Assembly (NCBI RefSeq): GCF_900100365.1 | Contig: NZ_FNKU01000001.1 | Span: 5,149,501 to 5,213,500 of the forward strand | From: Pseudomonas cannabina | GTDB taxonomy: Bacteria > Pseudomonadota > Gammaproteobacteria > Pseudomonadales > Pseudomonadaceae | Direction: 5' to 3' | DNA length: 64,000 nucleotides | Shown: one piece after another, positions 29,555-39,678 of the stretch | Layout of the letters: every line of letters starts with the position of its first letter | Position numbering within the stretch: the stretch's first letter is position 1 | Position numbers and translations under genes: made by a program | The notes under the pieces: generated by a model | Told to the model about the DNA's origin: nothing | Databases searched by the model: none | What the model saw: only the letters and a program-made list of their open reading frames with translations

Positions 29555-30802
29555 CAAGGTATTGGAATACTCATCCCAGACTTGGGTGCGTAACTCCTCA
29601 TCGTCGTTCAGATCGCGTGAAGGTGTTACTTGAAGGCGGGTGGTCCAGGTGGTTGGCGTCAGTGTGACCGCAATTTCCGATACCTGCGGTATCCACAGTG
29701 CATTGCCCGATGCCGCGGCGGCGATTTTACCGTCGGCATTCTGTATACCTGTTTTAGTAAAGCGGCACTCACGATCGAATTGGCTCATCAAGTCCATCTG
29801 CCAGTCAACCGTGTTCAACCGCTTGGGATCAGGCGTAAAGATGAAGTGTTCGTGCAGAGCCTGAGTACTGATGTCTCTGACCTCTAACCTTAGCTGGGTG
29901 TCTGCCTGAAGGGGGTGGTCAGGCAGTGCGAGCCCTTCGACCCAATTGTTTTTCACGGCGGCCGTGGTGAATGCACGGTAAGCGTTACTGTAATGCCAAA
30001 GTCGCGGTTGGCCATCGGACGTTGAAAAAACTCCGGAGGTGTCCATATGACCGGCCTTCAGTTTACTGCCTTTCTTGTTGATCTCATTTGCAAACGCAAT
30101 GGGCCATGCCGCCTTTCCTTTGTTTGCAGCGGTCGCTGTAAACTCGATGGTCTCCACCAATGAGCCGTCTACAAGGCGAACCAGCCAGGCGAAAAGTTTT
30201 TCGCCGATATCAAGATCACGATCTGCGCGTATTACGCTGGGGCTTGTCCAGCCGTGAGCAGCCGTTCCAACGTTATCTTGTTCGAAGCCTGTCATATCCG
30301 GCAGCGTGTCGTTGGGCTGGTTCGTGAGTGCGTAGACTAGCTTGGGCGGGCTGGTAAAAGGCTGTGCATCAGTGCCTGTTTTTGGAGGAGCGTCGATTGG
30401 CGGAGGCGCTTTGGTTTCCTGATCAATGCCGGTTTTCGGATCAAAGACACTCGCTGTCAGTTTGCTGTAATCGGCTTTTAATGCGCGCCTGGAGAACTCC
30501 CGACCGTCGATTGCGTAGACGTTGATCATCGAAACCGAGACTTCGGTGTTGCCGGGCTTCTCGATGATAATCAGTTCATCAGTCTTGAAATCAATTCGTT
30601 TGACGACACCGGACACATAGTTATTCTTGCCATATTGGAGCTGTAAATTCAGCGAGGATGCCCGAGTCTTTGCGTTAAGTTCGTATGTCTCGAAATAGGC
30701 AGCGTATTCGGCATCAATATATTGGATTGCCACTTCACGCTGAGCATTGATGTCAGCGATAAGTAATTGGATGTCTTCGGTTTCTTTTTTTGAAATATCC
30801 AT
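29468..30802 (-). pseudogene. fragment 1 of the Rhs-like gene: N-terminal part
   Basis: Codons 1-416 of the rebuilt gene, followed by about 29 codons contributed by the inserted MITE before a stop. It begins MDISKKETEDIQLLIADINAQ with a helical segment, then a Pro-rich linker near residues 133-150 (APPPIDAPPKTGTDAQP). The rest looks like beta-rich repeats ending VTLTPTTWTTRLQVTPSRDLNDDEELRTQVWDEYSNTL. There is no signal peptide, PAAR motif or transmembrane segment. I do not recognise a family. GC looks lower than in the flanking core genes. Confidence 0.75.
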
Positions 30803-31247
30803 AGTAGCGTCACCTGCCCGTTATTCATGCGAAATTTATAAGAAGGTTCGTAGGCATGGTCAGCGCCACTGCACGAACACCAACTCAGTCAAGCTACTCT
30901 CAGACACGGCACCTGTGACCTGTCATTTTTGTCAGGTGCTGATTCCCCTGAAGCGGAGTACGCTGAAGTTTTTTAAAGTCACTTCGTAATGGATCGCTGA
31001 ATGTCCGCCTGCCATTGCCGTAAGTTGACTCAGCCTCGACACTTGTGCTCGCAGAGCATCTCTGCCCCCAATGCCATATGGGCACATTTCAGGTTATGTC
31101 CTGATTGCCGGGCTTATTGTTTTCAGGGTGCTCAAGCGTCGAGCGAATCAGCAAATGTGACCAAATGCTCACCCGCACCCACATTCCCGGTTTACCCGCT
31201 CGCTGGCGCATCACATAATCGCGCTGAATCCTCCCTGGGAGACGGCC
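30803..31247. other. 445-bp gap between the Rhs-like gene and cpdA
   Basis: This gap contains the candidate Rhs promoter at 30835-30863. The stretch 30830-30990 is AT-richer than the flanks. From 31001 an open frame runs rightward whose first 45 codons are Cys-rich (MSACHCRKL, then CPDCRAYC), but it continues into the cpdA coding region in another frame and has no clear ribosome site, so I do not call it a gene. The cpdA promoter presumably lies in 31100-31235. Confidence 0.5.
30835..30863 (-). promoter_or_regulatory. possible promoter of the Rhs-like gene
   Basis: On the minus strand CTGACC (30863-30858) and TATAAA (30840-30835) are separated by exactly 17 bp and lie 33 bp upstream of the ATG at 30802. 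An AGGTGA-like ribosome site precedes the start. The match is 4/6 and 5/6 to the sigma-70 boxes, so this is a candidate only. Confidence 0.35.
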
Positions 31248-32054
31248 TTGCCAAGCGCAGCCCCTTCATCGTCAGTTTTGCTGGTCCAGCTATCCGACAG
31301 CCACCTGTTCGCCGAGGCGGAGGGGGCATTGCTGGGCATGAGTACCCGCGACAGTCTGGAACGAGTCGTCGAGCGGGTGCTGGCCGAGCAGCCGCAGATT
31401 GATCTGGTCGTGGCCAGTGGGGATATTTCTCAGGATGGCAGCGTCGAGTCTTATGAGGCGTTTCGCCGGATAAGCGCGCAGATCGCTGCGCCTGCGCGCT
31501 GGTTTGCCGGTAATCATGATGAATTGCCGCAGATGGAGCATGTCGCGCAGGGTGAGGGGCTGCTTGATCCGGTTGTGGATATCGGCCAGTGGCGGGTGAC
31601 GTTGCTGGATTCGGCGGTGCCTGGCTCGGTGCCGGGTTTTCTGGCGAATGAGCAATTGCAGTTGCTGGAGCGGTCGTTGAGTGAGGCGCCTGACCGGCAT
31701 CATCTGGTTTGTCTGCATCATCATCCGGTGGCTATTGGCTGCGAATGGATGGCGCCCATCGGCCTGCGCAATGCCGATGCGTTGTTTGCGGTGCTGGATC
31801 GATTCCCGCAGGTCAAAGCCGTGCTCTGGGGGCATGTGCATCAGGAATTCGACCAGGTGCGCAATGGCGTGCGCCTGCTGGCGTCGCCGTCGACCTGCAT
31901 TCAGTTTGCGCCGGGCAGCGTGGATTTCAAGGTAGACAACTCGGCACCGGGCTATCGCTGGTTGCGGTTGCACGATGATGGGCGGCTGAAAACCGGTGTG
32001 TCCAGGGTGGAGGGCATGCTGTTTGAAGTCGATGAGAGCGGTACTGGCTATTGA
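31248..32054 (+). CDS. cpdA: 3',5'-cyclic-AMP phosphodiesterase CpdA
   Basis: A 268-aa class III metallophosphodiesterase that degrades cAMP. Metal-binding motifs appear in order: LSDSHL (Asp/His near residues 16-18), GDISQDG, GNHDE, HHHP, and GHVHQ. The start is TTG at 31248 with GGGAGA 8 bases upstream. CpdA lowers cAMP and so affects Vfr/CRP-type regulation. In most relatives it follows yqiB directly. Here the Rhs-like gene lies between them, so cpdA probably relies on a promoter within the 445-bp gap rather than on nudF-yqiB read-through. Confidence 0.94.
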   Translation: MPSAAPSSSVLLVQLSDSHLFAEAEGALLGMSTRDSLERVVERVLAEQPQIDLVVASGDISQDGSVESYEAFRRISAQIAAPARWFAGNHDELPQMEHVAQGEGLLDPVVDIGQWRVTLLDSAVPGSVPGFLANEQLQLLERSLSEAPDRHHLVCLHHHPVAIGCEWMAPIGLRNADALFAVLDRFPQVKAVLWGHVHQEFDQVRNGVRLLASPSTCIQFAPGSVDFKVDNSAPGYRWLRLHDDGRLKTGVSRVEGMLFEVDESGTGY

Positions 32055-32142
32055 ATGAGCAGTTCGACACGTTTCCGGTGAGGTGTTGTAGCGTGAGTCC
32101 CTGTAAACTACACGGCTTTGCACTGCACCCGGGAGCGACAGC

Positions 32143-32760
32143 GTGATCAGCGACACACCTGCATTGCTGTATATCCATGGCCTGAACAGTTCGGCCCAGT
32201 CAGTAAAGGCCCGCCAACTGATCGCGCTGATGACCTCCTTGGGGCTGGCCGATCGGTTACAAGTCCCTGAACTGCATCACCATCCGCGTCAGGCCATGTT
32301 GCAACTCGAGTCGGCCATTGCCGAACTGGGCCGGCCATTACTGGTCGGCAGCTCCCTCGGCGGCTACTATGCGACTCATCTGGCACAGCGCCACGGACTC
32401 AAAGCGGTACTGATCAATCCGGCGGTCAACCCGCATCAGCTGTTCGACGGGTTTCTCGGCATGCAGCAGAATCTGTACACCGGCGAGCGGTGGCAACTGA
32501 CGAAAGATCACATTCAGGCGCTGGCCGAGCTGGAAGTCCCGGCTCCGCAAGACCCGCAGCAGTTTCAGGTGTGGTTGCAGACCGGTGACGAGACGCTCGA
32601 TTATCGGCGCGCCGAGCAGTTTTACCGCGCTTGCGCCTTGCGTATTCAGGCGGGCGGCGACCACAGCTTTCAGGGGTTTGCCGAGCGCTTGCCTGCGCTG
32701 CTTGGTTTTGCCGGGTTTGCGCCCGATCTGCTGCAAAAGATCGACTTGTCAGCGTTGTAG
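32143..32760 (+). CDS. yqiA: YqiA family esterase (alpha/beta hydrolase)
   Basis: A 205-aa small alpha/beta hydrolase of the YqiA/UPF0227 family. The N-terminal strand LLYIHGLNSSAQSVKA contains the oxyanion HG. The nucleophile Ser is in LVGSSLGGYYATHLA (near residue 70). Asp in LQTGDETLDY and His in GGDHSFQGF complete a likely triad. E. coli YqiA hydrolyses short acyl esters. The GTG at 32143 is the start, with GGGAGCG about 8 bases before it. It sits between cpdA and parE in the conserved order. Confidence 0.9.
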   Translation: MISDTPALLYIHGLNSSAQSVKARQLIALMTSLGLADRLQVPELHHHPRQAMLQLESAIAELGRPLLVGSSLGGYYATHLAQRHGLKAVLINPAVNPHQLFDGFLGMQQNLYTGERWQLTKDHIQALAELEVPAPQDPQQFQVWLQTGDETLDYRRAEQFYRACALRIQAGGDHSFQGFAERLPALLGFAGFAPDLLQKIDLSAL

Positions 32761-32827
32761 GTGATCGATGCCCGGTCACATGAATGCAAGAACATTGAAT
32801 CCCTGAAATTTCATGAAAGATTGATAA

Positions 32828-34740
<1,913 letters not shown>

Positions 34741-34741
<1 letters not shown>

Positions 34742-35733
34742 TGCGAGCCTGGCGCGCGGCGCTGGTCTGCGCTGCGCTGGCTTCTTCTGTCGTCGCGCCG
34801 GTTTTCGCCGCGCCGCTTGAGGCCCTGAAGTTGCAATCCGAGCATCCGGTGGATGGCATGGTGGGCGGTAACCTGTCCGGTCTGGCCATGTGCAATGGTC
34901 AGTTGTGGACGGTTTCCGACCGTGACGACAACCTGCTGTACAGCCTTGATGTGTCGGAAAACACCTGGAAGGCCGAGCCGCGTCGTATCGACGTACCGGC
35001 ACCGCAGAGCTATCTGCCGCTGAACCTTCGCTCGATGGCCGGCCTGTCGGCGCTGGTGCGCGGTGGCAATCTGGATTTCGAAGGGGTCAGTTGTGACGCT
35101 GCCGGGAATCGCTACCTGATCAGCGAAGCTTATGGCACGGTGCTCAAGGTTCCGGTCACTGGCGCACCGTCGTGGCTGCCGCTCCCCCAAGCACTGATCG
35201 AGCAGGCCCGTGCGCAAGGCATGCTGCAGCACTTCAACGCGATCTTCGAAGGCATCGCGGTGAATGCCGCCGGCGATCGCATCTGGCTGGCCGCCGAACG
35301 CGAGAAGCGTGGTTTGCTGGTGGTCAAGCGCGATCAGGAGCAATGGACCTGCGGGAAAAGCTGTGTGCTGCTGTCCGAGTCCGGCCTGGACAATCTGCCG
35401 CCGGAGCAGGGCAGCAAGAAGGTTTCCACGGATTTTTCCGATCTGTCGCTGTACAACGGCAAGCTGTTCACGCTGGAGCGCGCGGTGTACCGCATTTGTC
35501 GGCGAGACGTTGCGACCGGGCAGATCGAGCGTTGCTGGTCGTTCGCCAAAGAGGCGATGGTGCCGTCGCGCCGTTACGATCAGCCTTATGGCCTGACCGA
35601 GGCGCTGGTGGTGGACGAGAGCGGTGCCTGGATCGGTATCGACAATAACTTTGGTGCCCGCGCCGACGGCGAAAAACGCCCGATTGTCTGGCGTTTCGCC
35701 GCGCCCAAGGGCGGCTGGAGTGCTGATCAGTGA
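34741..35733 (+). CDS. phytase-like esterase domain protein, exported
   Basis: A 330-aa protein with an N-terminal Sec signal peptide (MRAWRAALVCAALASSVVAPVFA, cleavage before APLEAL). The body looks like the phytase-like beta-propeller domain (PF13449) labelled esterase-like activity of phytase. Examples are GGNLSGLAMCNGQLWTVSDRDDNLLYSLD, NLDFEGVSCDAAGNRYLISEAYGTVLKV, and FEGIAVNAAGDRIWLAAERE. It is expected in the periplasm; the substrate is unknown. The ATG at 34741 shares its A with the parE TGA stop, and the next gene overlaps its stop by 4 bases, so parE to parC is one tight operon. Confidence 0.82.
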
Positions 35734-36251
35734 GTAGCGTGCAGCCCGGCAAACGCGCTGGCAAGGTGCTGATGATTGTTGCCTGGGCGGCGGGTCTGTT
35801 TCTGGCAACCCGCTTTTTCGGCAATTGGGAAGACAAGCAGCAAAACCCCAATATGGTGGTGAGTTCGCAACACGGCGACGGTTATATAGAAGTGCAACTG
35901 GCTGGTAATCGTCAGGGGCACTTTGTCAGTACCGGCCAGATCAACGGCCGGACGGTGGAGTTCATGATCGACACCGGGGCGACCGACGTCGCCATTCCCG
36001 GTGACATGGCTGATAGCCTGGGTCTGAAGCGCGGCTTGCCGGTCACGGTCAGCACTGCCAATGGCAACAGCCAGGGTTTTCGTACCACGCTGGACCGCCT
36101 GCAACTGGGCGATATCGTTCTGAGCAACGTGCGTGCTCTGGTAGCGCCTGGCCTGGAAGGCGAGCAAGTGCTGCTGGGCATGAGCGCAATGAAACAACTC
36201 GAATTCACACAGCGCGGCGGCAACTTGCTGCTGCGCCAGTCAACGAAATGA
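35730..36251 (+). CDS. retropepsin-like aspartic protease, membrane-anchored (TIGR02281 type)
   Basis: A 173-aa protein with one N-terminal membrane helix ([21 protein letters not shown]) and a periplasmic domain of the clan AA aspartic proteases. The catalytic motif is [13 protein letters not shown] with Asp81. The supporting glycine segment [13 protein letters not shown] fits the psi-loop of retropepsins. These enzymes act as dimers, since each chain has a single DTG motif. The start is GTG 35730, overlapping the stop of the previous gene (GTGA). The biological substrate is unknown; the gene is conserved between parE and parC in pseudomonads. Confidence 0.87.
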   Translation: MSSVQPGKRAGKVLMIVAWAAGLFLATRFFGNWEDKQQNPNMVVSSQHGDGYIEVQLAGNRQGHFVSTGQINGRTVEFMIDTGATDVAIPGDMADSLGLKRGLPVTVSTANGNSQGFRTTLDRLQLGDIVLSNVRALVAPGLEGEQVLLGMSAMKQLEFTQRGGNLLLRQSTK

Positions 36252-36261
36252 TGAGGCCCGC

Positions 36262-38517
36262 ATGAGCGACTCCCTTGACCTCAGCCTGGATGGCGTAGAA
36301 CGCCGATCACTGGCGGACTTCACCGAACAGGCCTACCTCAACTACTCCATGTACGTCATCATGGACCGTGCCCTGCCACACATCGGCGACGGCCTCAAGC
36401 CGGTACAGCGACGCATCATCTACGCGATGAGCGAGCTGGGCCTGGGCGCCGATGCCAAGCACAAGAAGTCGGCGCGTACCGTCGGCGACGTGCTCGGCAA
36501 GTTTCATCCGCACGGCGACTCGGCCTGTTATGAAGCCATGGTGCTGATGGCTCAGCCGTTCAGCTATCGCTACACGCTGGTGGACGGGCAGGGCAACTGG
36601 GGGGCGCCGGATGATCCCAAGTCGTTCGCGGCCATGCGTTACACCGAGGCGCGGCTGTCGCGCTATTCCGAAGTGCTGCTCAGCGAATTGGGCCAGGGCA
36701 CTGCGGACTGGGTGCCGAACTTCGACGGCACCCTCGATGAGCCGGCGGTTTTGCCGGCGCGTTTGCCGAACATCCTGCTCAATGGCACCACCGGCATTGC
36801 GGTCGGCATGGCCACTGACGTCCCGCCTCACAACCTGCGCGAAGTCGCCAGTGCCTGCGTTCATCTGCTGGATGACCCCAAGGCCACGATTCCCGAGCTG
36901 TGCGAGCACATCCTCGGGCCGGATTATCCGACCGAAGCGGAGATCATCACCCCGCGCGCCGACCTGCTGAAAATCTACGAGACCGGTCGTGGCTCGGTAC
37001 GCATGCGGGCGGTTTACCGCATCGAAGATGGCGACATTATTGTTACCTCGTTGCCGCATCAGGTCTCCGGGGCCAAGGTGCTGGAGCAGATCGCCGCGCA
37101 GATGCAGGCCAAGAAGCTGCCGATGGTCGCTGACCTGCGTGACGAGTCGGACCACGAAAACCCTTGCCGCATCGTGATCATTCCGCGTTCCAATCGGGTG
37201 GAGCTGGACGAACTGATGCAACACTTGTTCGCCACCACGGAGCTGGAATCCAGCTACCGGGTCAACATCAATATCATCGGTCTGGACGGCAAGCCGCAAC
37301 TCAAGAACCTCAAGACCCTGCTCGGCGAATGGCTGACGTTCCGTATCGGTACTGTGCGGCGGCGTCTGAAATTCCGTCTCGACAAGGTCGAACACCGCCT
37401 GCATCTGTTGGACGGTTTGCTCACCGCATACCTGAACCTGGATGAAGTGATCCACATCATCCGGACCGCCGAGCACCCCAAGGCAGAGCTGATTGCCCGC
37501 TTTGGCCTGACTGAAATCCAGGCCGACTACATTCTCGACACCCGTCTGCGTCAGTTGGCGCGTCTGGAAGAAATGAAGCTGCGCAGCGAGCAGGATGCGT
37601 TGCGCAAGGAACAGGCAAAACTGCTGGCCCTGCTGGGCAGCGAGGCCAAGCTGCGCAAGCTGGTTCGCGCCGAGCTGATCGCTGATGCCGAAACCTATGG
37701 CGATGACCGCCGCTCGCCAATCGTTGCTCGCGCCGAAGCCAAGGCGCTGTCCGAGAACGAACTGATGCCGACCGAGCCGGTCACCGTGGTGCTCTCGGAA
37801 AAAGGCTGGGTGCGCTGCGCCAAGGGCCATGACATCGACGCCACCGGGCTTTCCTACAAAGCGGGGGATGGCTTCAAGACTTCGTCGATTGGCCGCTCCA
37901 ACCAGTTTGCGGTGTTTATCGACTCCACCGGGCGCAGTTACTCGGTACCTGCGCATACGCTGCCGTCTGCACGCGGGCAGGGCGAGCCGTTGACCGGCAA
38001 ACTGCAACCGCCACCGGGCGCGACGTTCGAGTGCGTTCTGATGCCGGAAGACGACGCGCTGTACGTGATTGCGTCCGACGCCGGTTATGGTTTCGTGGTC
38101 AAGGGCGAAGACTTGCAGGCCAAGAACAAGGCGGGCAAGGCGCTGTTGAGTCTGCCGGCCGGGGCCAAGGTCATTCTGCCGCGACCTGTGCCGGATCGTG
38201 AACAGAACTGGCTGGCCGCGGTGACCACCGAAGGTCGCCTGCTGGTGTTCAAGATCAGCGATCTGCCGCAACTGGGCAAAGGCAAAGGCAACAAGATCAT
38301 CGGTATTCCGGCCGAGCGGGTGGCCAGTCGCGAGGAATATGTAACCGACCTGGCGGTGATCACGCAGGGCGCTACGCTGGTGCTTCAGGCCGGTAAACGA
38401 ACCCTTTCGCTCAAACCTGAAGATCTCGAACATTACAAGGGGGAGCGTGGTCGACGGGGTAACAAGCTGCCAAGGGGCTTCCAGCGCGTCGACGCGTTAT
38501 TGGTGGAAAATAGCTGA
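36262..38517 (+). CDS. parC: DNA topoisomerase IV subunit A
   Basis: A 751-aa DNA cleavage/religation subunit of topoisomerase IV. The winged-helix region carries the active-site Tyr127 in [12 protein letters not shown]. The quinolone-resistance region reads [12 protein letters not shown] with Ser87 and Glu91 in the wild-type state. The coiled coil (about 360-490) and the C-terminal beta-pinwheel (about 500-751) follow. The ATG is 10 bp after the protease gene. After its stop there is a 183-bp gap without a recognisable gene before the PqiC-like lipoprotein. Confidence 0.98.
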   Translation: MSDSLDLSLDGVERRSLADFTEQAYLNYSMYVIMDRALPHIGDGLKPVQRRIIYAMSELGLGADAKHKKSARTVGDVLGKFHPHGDSACYEAMVLMAQPFSYRYTLVDGQGNWGAPDDPKSFAAMRYTEARLSRYSEVLLSELGQGTADWVPNFDGTLDEPAVLPARLPNILLNGTTGIAVGMATDVPPHNLREVASACVHLLDDPKATIPELCEHILGPDYPTEAEIITPRADLLKIYETGRGSVRMRAVYRIEDGDIIVTSLPHQVSGAKVLEQIAAQMQAKKLPMVADLRDESDHENPCRIVIIPRSNRVELDELMQHLFATTELESSYRVNINIIGLDGKPQLKNLKTLLGEWLTFRIGTVRRRLKFRLDKVEHRLHLLDGLLTAYLNLDEVIHIIRTAEHPKAELIARFGLTEIQADYILDTRLRQLARLEEMKLRSEQDALRKEQAKLLALLGSEAKLRKLVRAELIADAETYGDDRRSPIVARAEAKALSENELMPTEPVTVVLSEKGWVRCAKGHDIDATGLSYKAGDGFKTSSIGRSNQFAVFIDSTGRSYSVPAHTLPSARGQGEPLTGKLQPPPGATFECVLMPEDDALYVIASDAGYGFVVKGEDLQAKNKAGKALLSLPAGAKVILPRPVPDREQNWLAAVTTEGRLLVFKISDLPQLGKGKGNKIIGIPAERVASREEYVTDLAVITQGATLVLQAGKRTLSLKPEDLEHYKGERGRRGNKLPRGFQRVDALLVENS

Positions 38518-38700
38518 AAACATTGATCTGGCACCAGTGTTCTTCGTTTTGCCATGAAGTACGATGCATAATCGCTGGAGTCAGAAAGCATATTCACGGA
38601 TGATATGAGGTCTTGGGGTGCATGCGTGGCTCAGTGCCTGCATGGGTCTTGAAAGTACTTATACCGTGGCCAGTCTCTGGGCAGCCACTTGGATGGGATG

Positions 38701-39396
38701 ATGAATTTCTTACGCCTTCCCCTGATCTTGCTGATGACCGGCGTTCTGGGTCTGGCTGGTTGCAGTTCGCGCCAGCCGACCGCGCTGTATCAGCTCGATA
38801 GCGGTGAGCCTGGTCAGCCGAAACAGAGTAGTGGTCTGGCAGTATTGCTGGGTCCTGTTTCGGTGGCCGACTATCTGCAACGCGAAACCCTTTTGCAACG
38901 CCAGCCTGACGGCACCTTGACCGTATCGCCCGACGGGCGCTGGGCGGGCAATCTGTCTTCGGACATCGACCAGTTGCTGCTGCGGCAACTGGCCTGGAAA
39001 CTGGACAGCCAGCGCGTCGTGATGGCGCCTGCGGTTGCCAATTTCACGCCGGACGTACAGGTCGTATTGTCGATCACCCGTCTGGACTCCGGCGCCAAAC
39101 AGCCTGCCGTTCTGGATGCGCAATGGCGCCTTCTGGACCGCAAGGGCCATGTTCGGGACAGCCGACTGGTGCACCTCGAACAGGTTCACTCTGGCAGCTC
39201 GGCCGATCAGGTCAAGGCGCAAGGCATGCTCCTGCAGCGTCTGGTCGATCAGGTCAGCACGGCCATCAAACCGATTGCCTGGCAGCCACTGGACGAACCA
39301 AAGAAAGCCCCTGTCGCCAAGGCCAAAGAGCCCGACAAGCCAAGAATGCCACTGGCATCCCCTATCCGCACCGATCTTGAAGTGTTCCGCTTCTAG
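38701..39396 (+). CDS. PqiC/ABC-type transport auxiliary lipoprotein
   Basis: A 231-aa lipoprotein precursor with signal peptide MNFLRLPLILLMTGVLGLAGC and the lipid-attached Cys at 21 (lipobox LAGC). The body matches the PqiC/YmbA family: QPTALYQLDSGEP, GPVSVADYLQRETLLQRQ, RWAGNLSSDIDQLLLRQLAWKLDSQRV, PDVQVVLSITRLD. PqiC proteins are periplasmic partners of MCE-type lipid transport. No pqiAB genes are next to it here. The ATG at 38701 is preferred over 38698 because the GGATGG site is too close to the latter. A strong terminator follows. Confidence 0.85.
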   Translation: MNFLRLPLILLMTGVLGLAGCSSRQPTALYQLDSGEPGQPKQSSGLAVLLGPVSVADYLQRETLLQRQPDGTLTVSPDGRWAGNLSSDIDQLLLRQLAWKLDSQRVVMAPAVANFTPDVQVVLSITRLDSGAKQPAVLDAQWRLLDRKGHVRDSRLVHLEQVHSGSSADQVKAQGMLLQRLVDQVSTAIKPIAWQPLDEPKKAPVAKAKEPDKPRMPLASPIRTDLEVFRF

Positions 39397-39412
39397 GATC
39401 GGACCCAACAAG

Positions 39413-39437
39413 AAGCCCGCAGTGATGCGGGCTTTTT
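39413..39437 (+). terminator. rho-independent terminator
   Basis: A stem AAGCCCGCA / TGCGGGCTT with a GTGA loop is followed by TTTG, directly after the lipoprotein stop at 39396. It probably ends the parE-parC-lipoprotein transcription. Confidence 0.85.
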
Positions 39438-39537
39438 GTTGGGTGTTCAAACGCCTGTCATTCCGCACGCGCTAGCGCTCAACGTTATACCTGAGTGCCC
39501 GGCAGTTCGCGGGCAAGCGAAGCGTCGCCCGGTCCGC

Positions 39538-39653
39538 TCCCACAGCGTGGGAATGCCTTGGGTGACGCTCTGCGTCACAAATCTGTGCCGCGCTGCATGC
39601 TTGAGAGCGGACGCCGAGCGTCCAGAGCGCCATGCCCACGCGGAGCATGGGCA
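39538..39653. repeat. cluster of four short palindromes
   Basis: Three perfect 6-bp-stem, 3-nt-loop palindromes occur: TCCCACAGCGTGGGA (39538-39552), TGACGCTCTGCGTCA (39563-39577) and GGACGCCGAGCGTCC (39609-39623). A fourth, longer one (TGCCCA...TGGGCA, 39633-39653) follows. They fill the 282-bp space between the lipoprotein gene and the convergent membrane-protein gene. No gene is visible in it. The second unit resembles the palindrome at 12336-12352. Confidence 0.7.
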
Positions 39654-39678
39654 CAATGGTTTCAGCGAGAGGTGGTGA

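Larger units (their letters stand above)
19942..30802 (-). pseudogene. giant Rhs/Tc-like toxin gene disrupted by five MITEs, two IS elements and one nonsense codon
   Basis: Reading the minus strand from ATG 30802 to TAA 19942, and leaving out each element with one copy of its 4-bp duplication, gives a continuous frame. The kept segments are 30802-29555, 29451-29075, 26648-24735, 24631-20940, 20836-20806, 20702-20199 and 20095-19942. They total 7,920 bp, or 2,639 codons plus stop. Every junction restores a sensible codon. The only internal stop is TAG at 25012-25010 (codon 1088). Rebuilt domains: an unrecognised N-terminus (about 1-570), an RHS shell (about 795-2268, starting EVFDVSGEVDPRTGLF and ending GDPVNLFDPSGH), a hydrophobic segment (about 2300-2350), a putative clan-CD peptidase domain with His2469 and Cys2525, and an acidic tail DDLFGSDDEFDLK. 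RHS shells encase and release a C-terminal toxin. The gene is non-functional as it stands. Confidence 0.9.

Noticed and set aside
36307..38433. A 708-codon antisense frame within parC
   Set aside because: Shadow of parC, without start context or domain.
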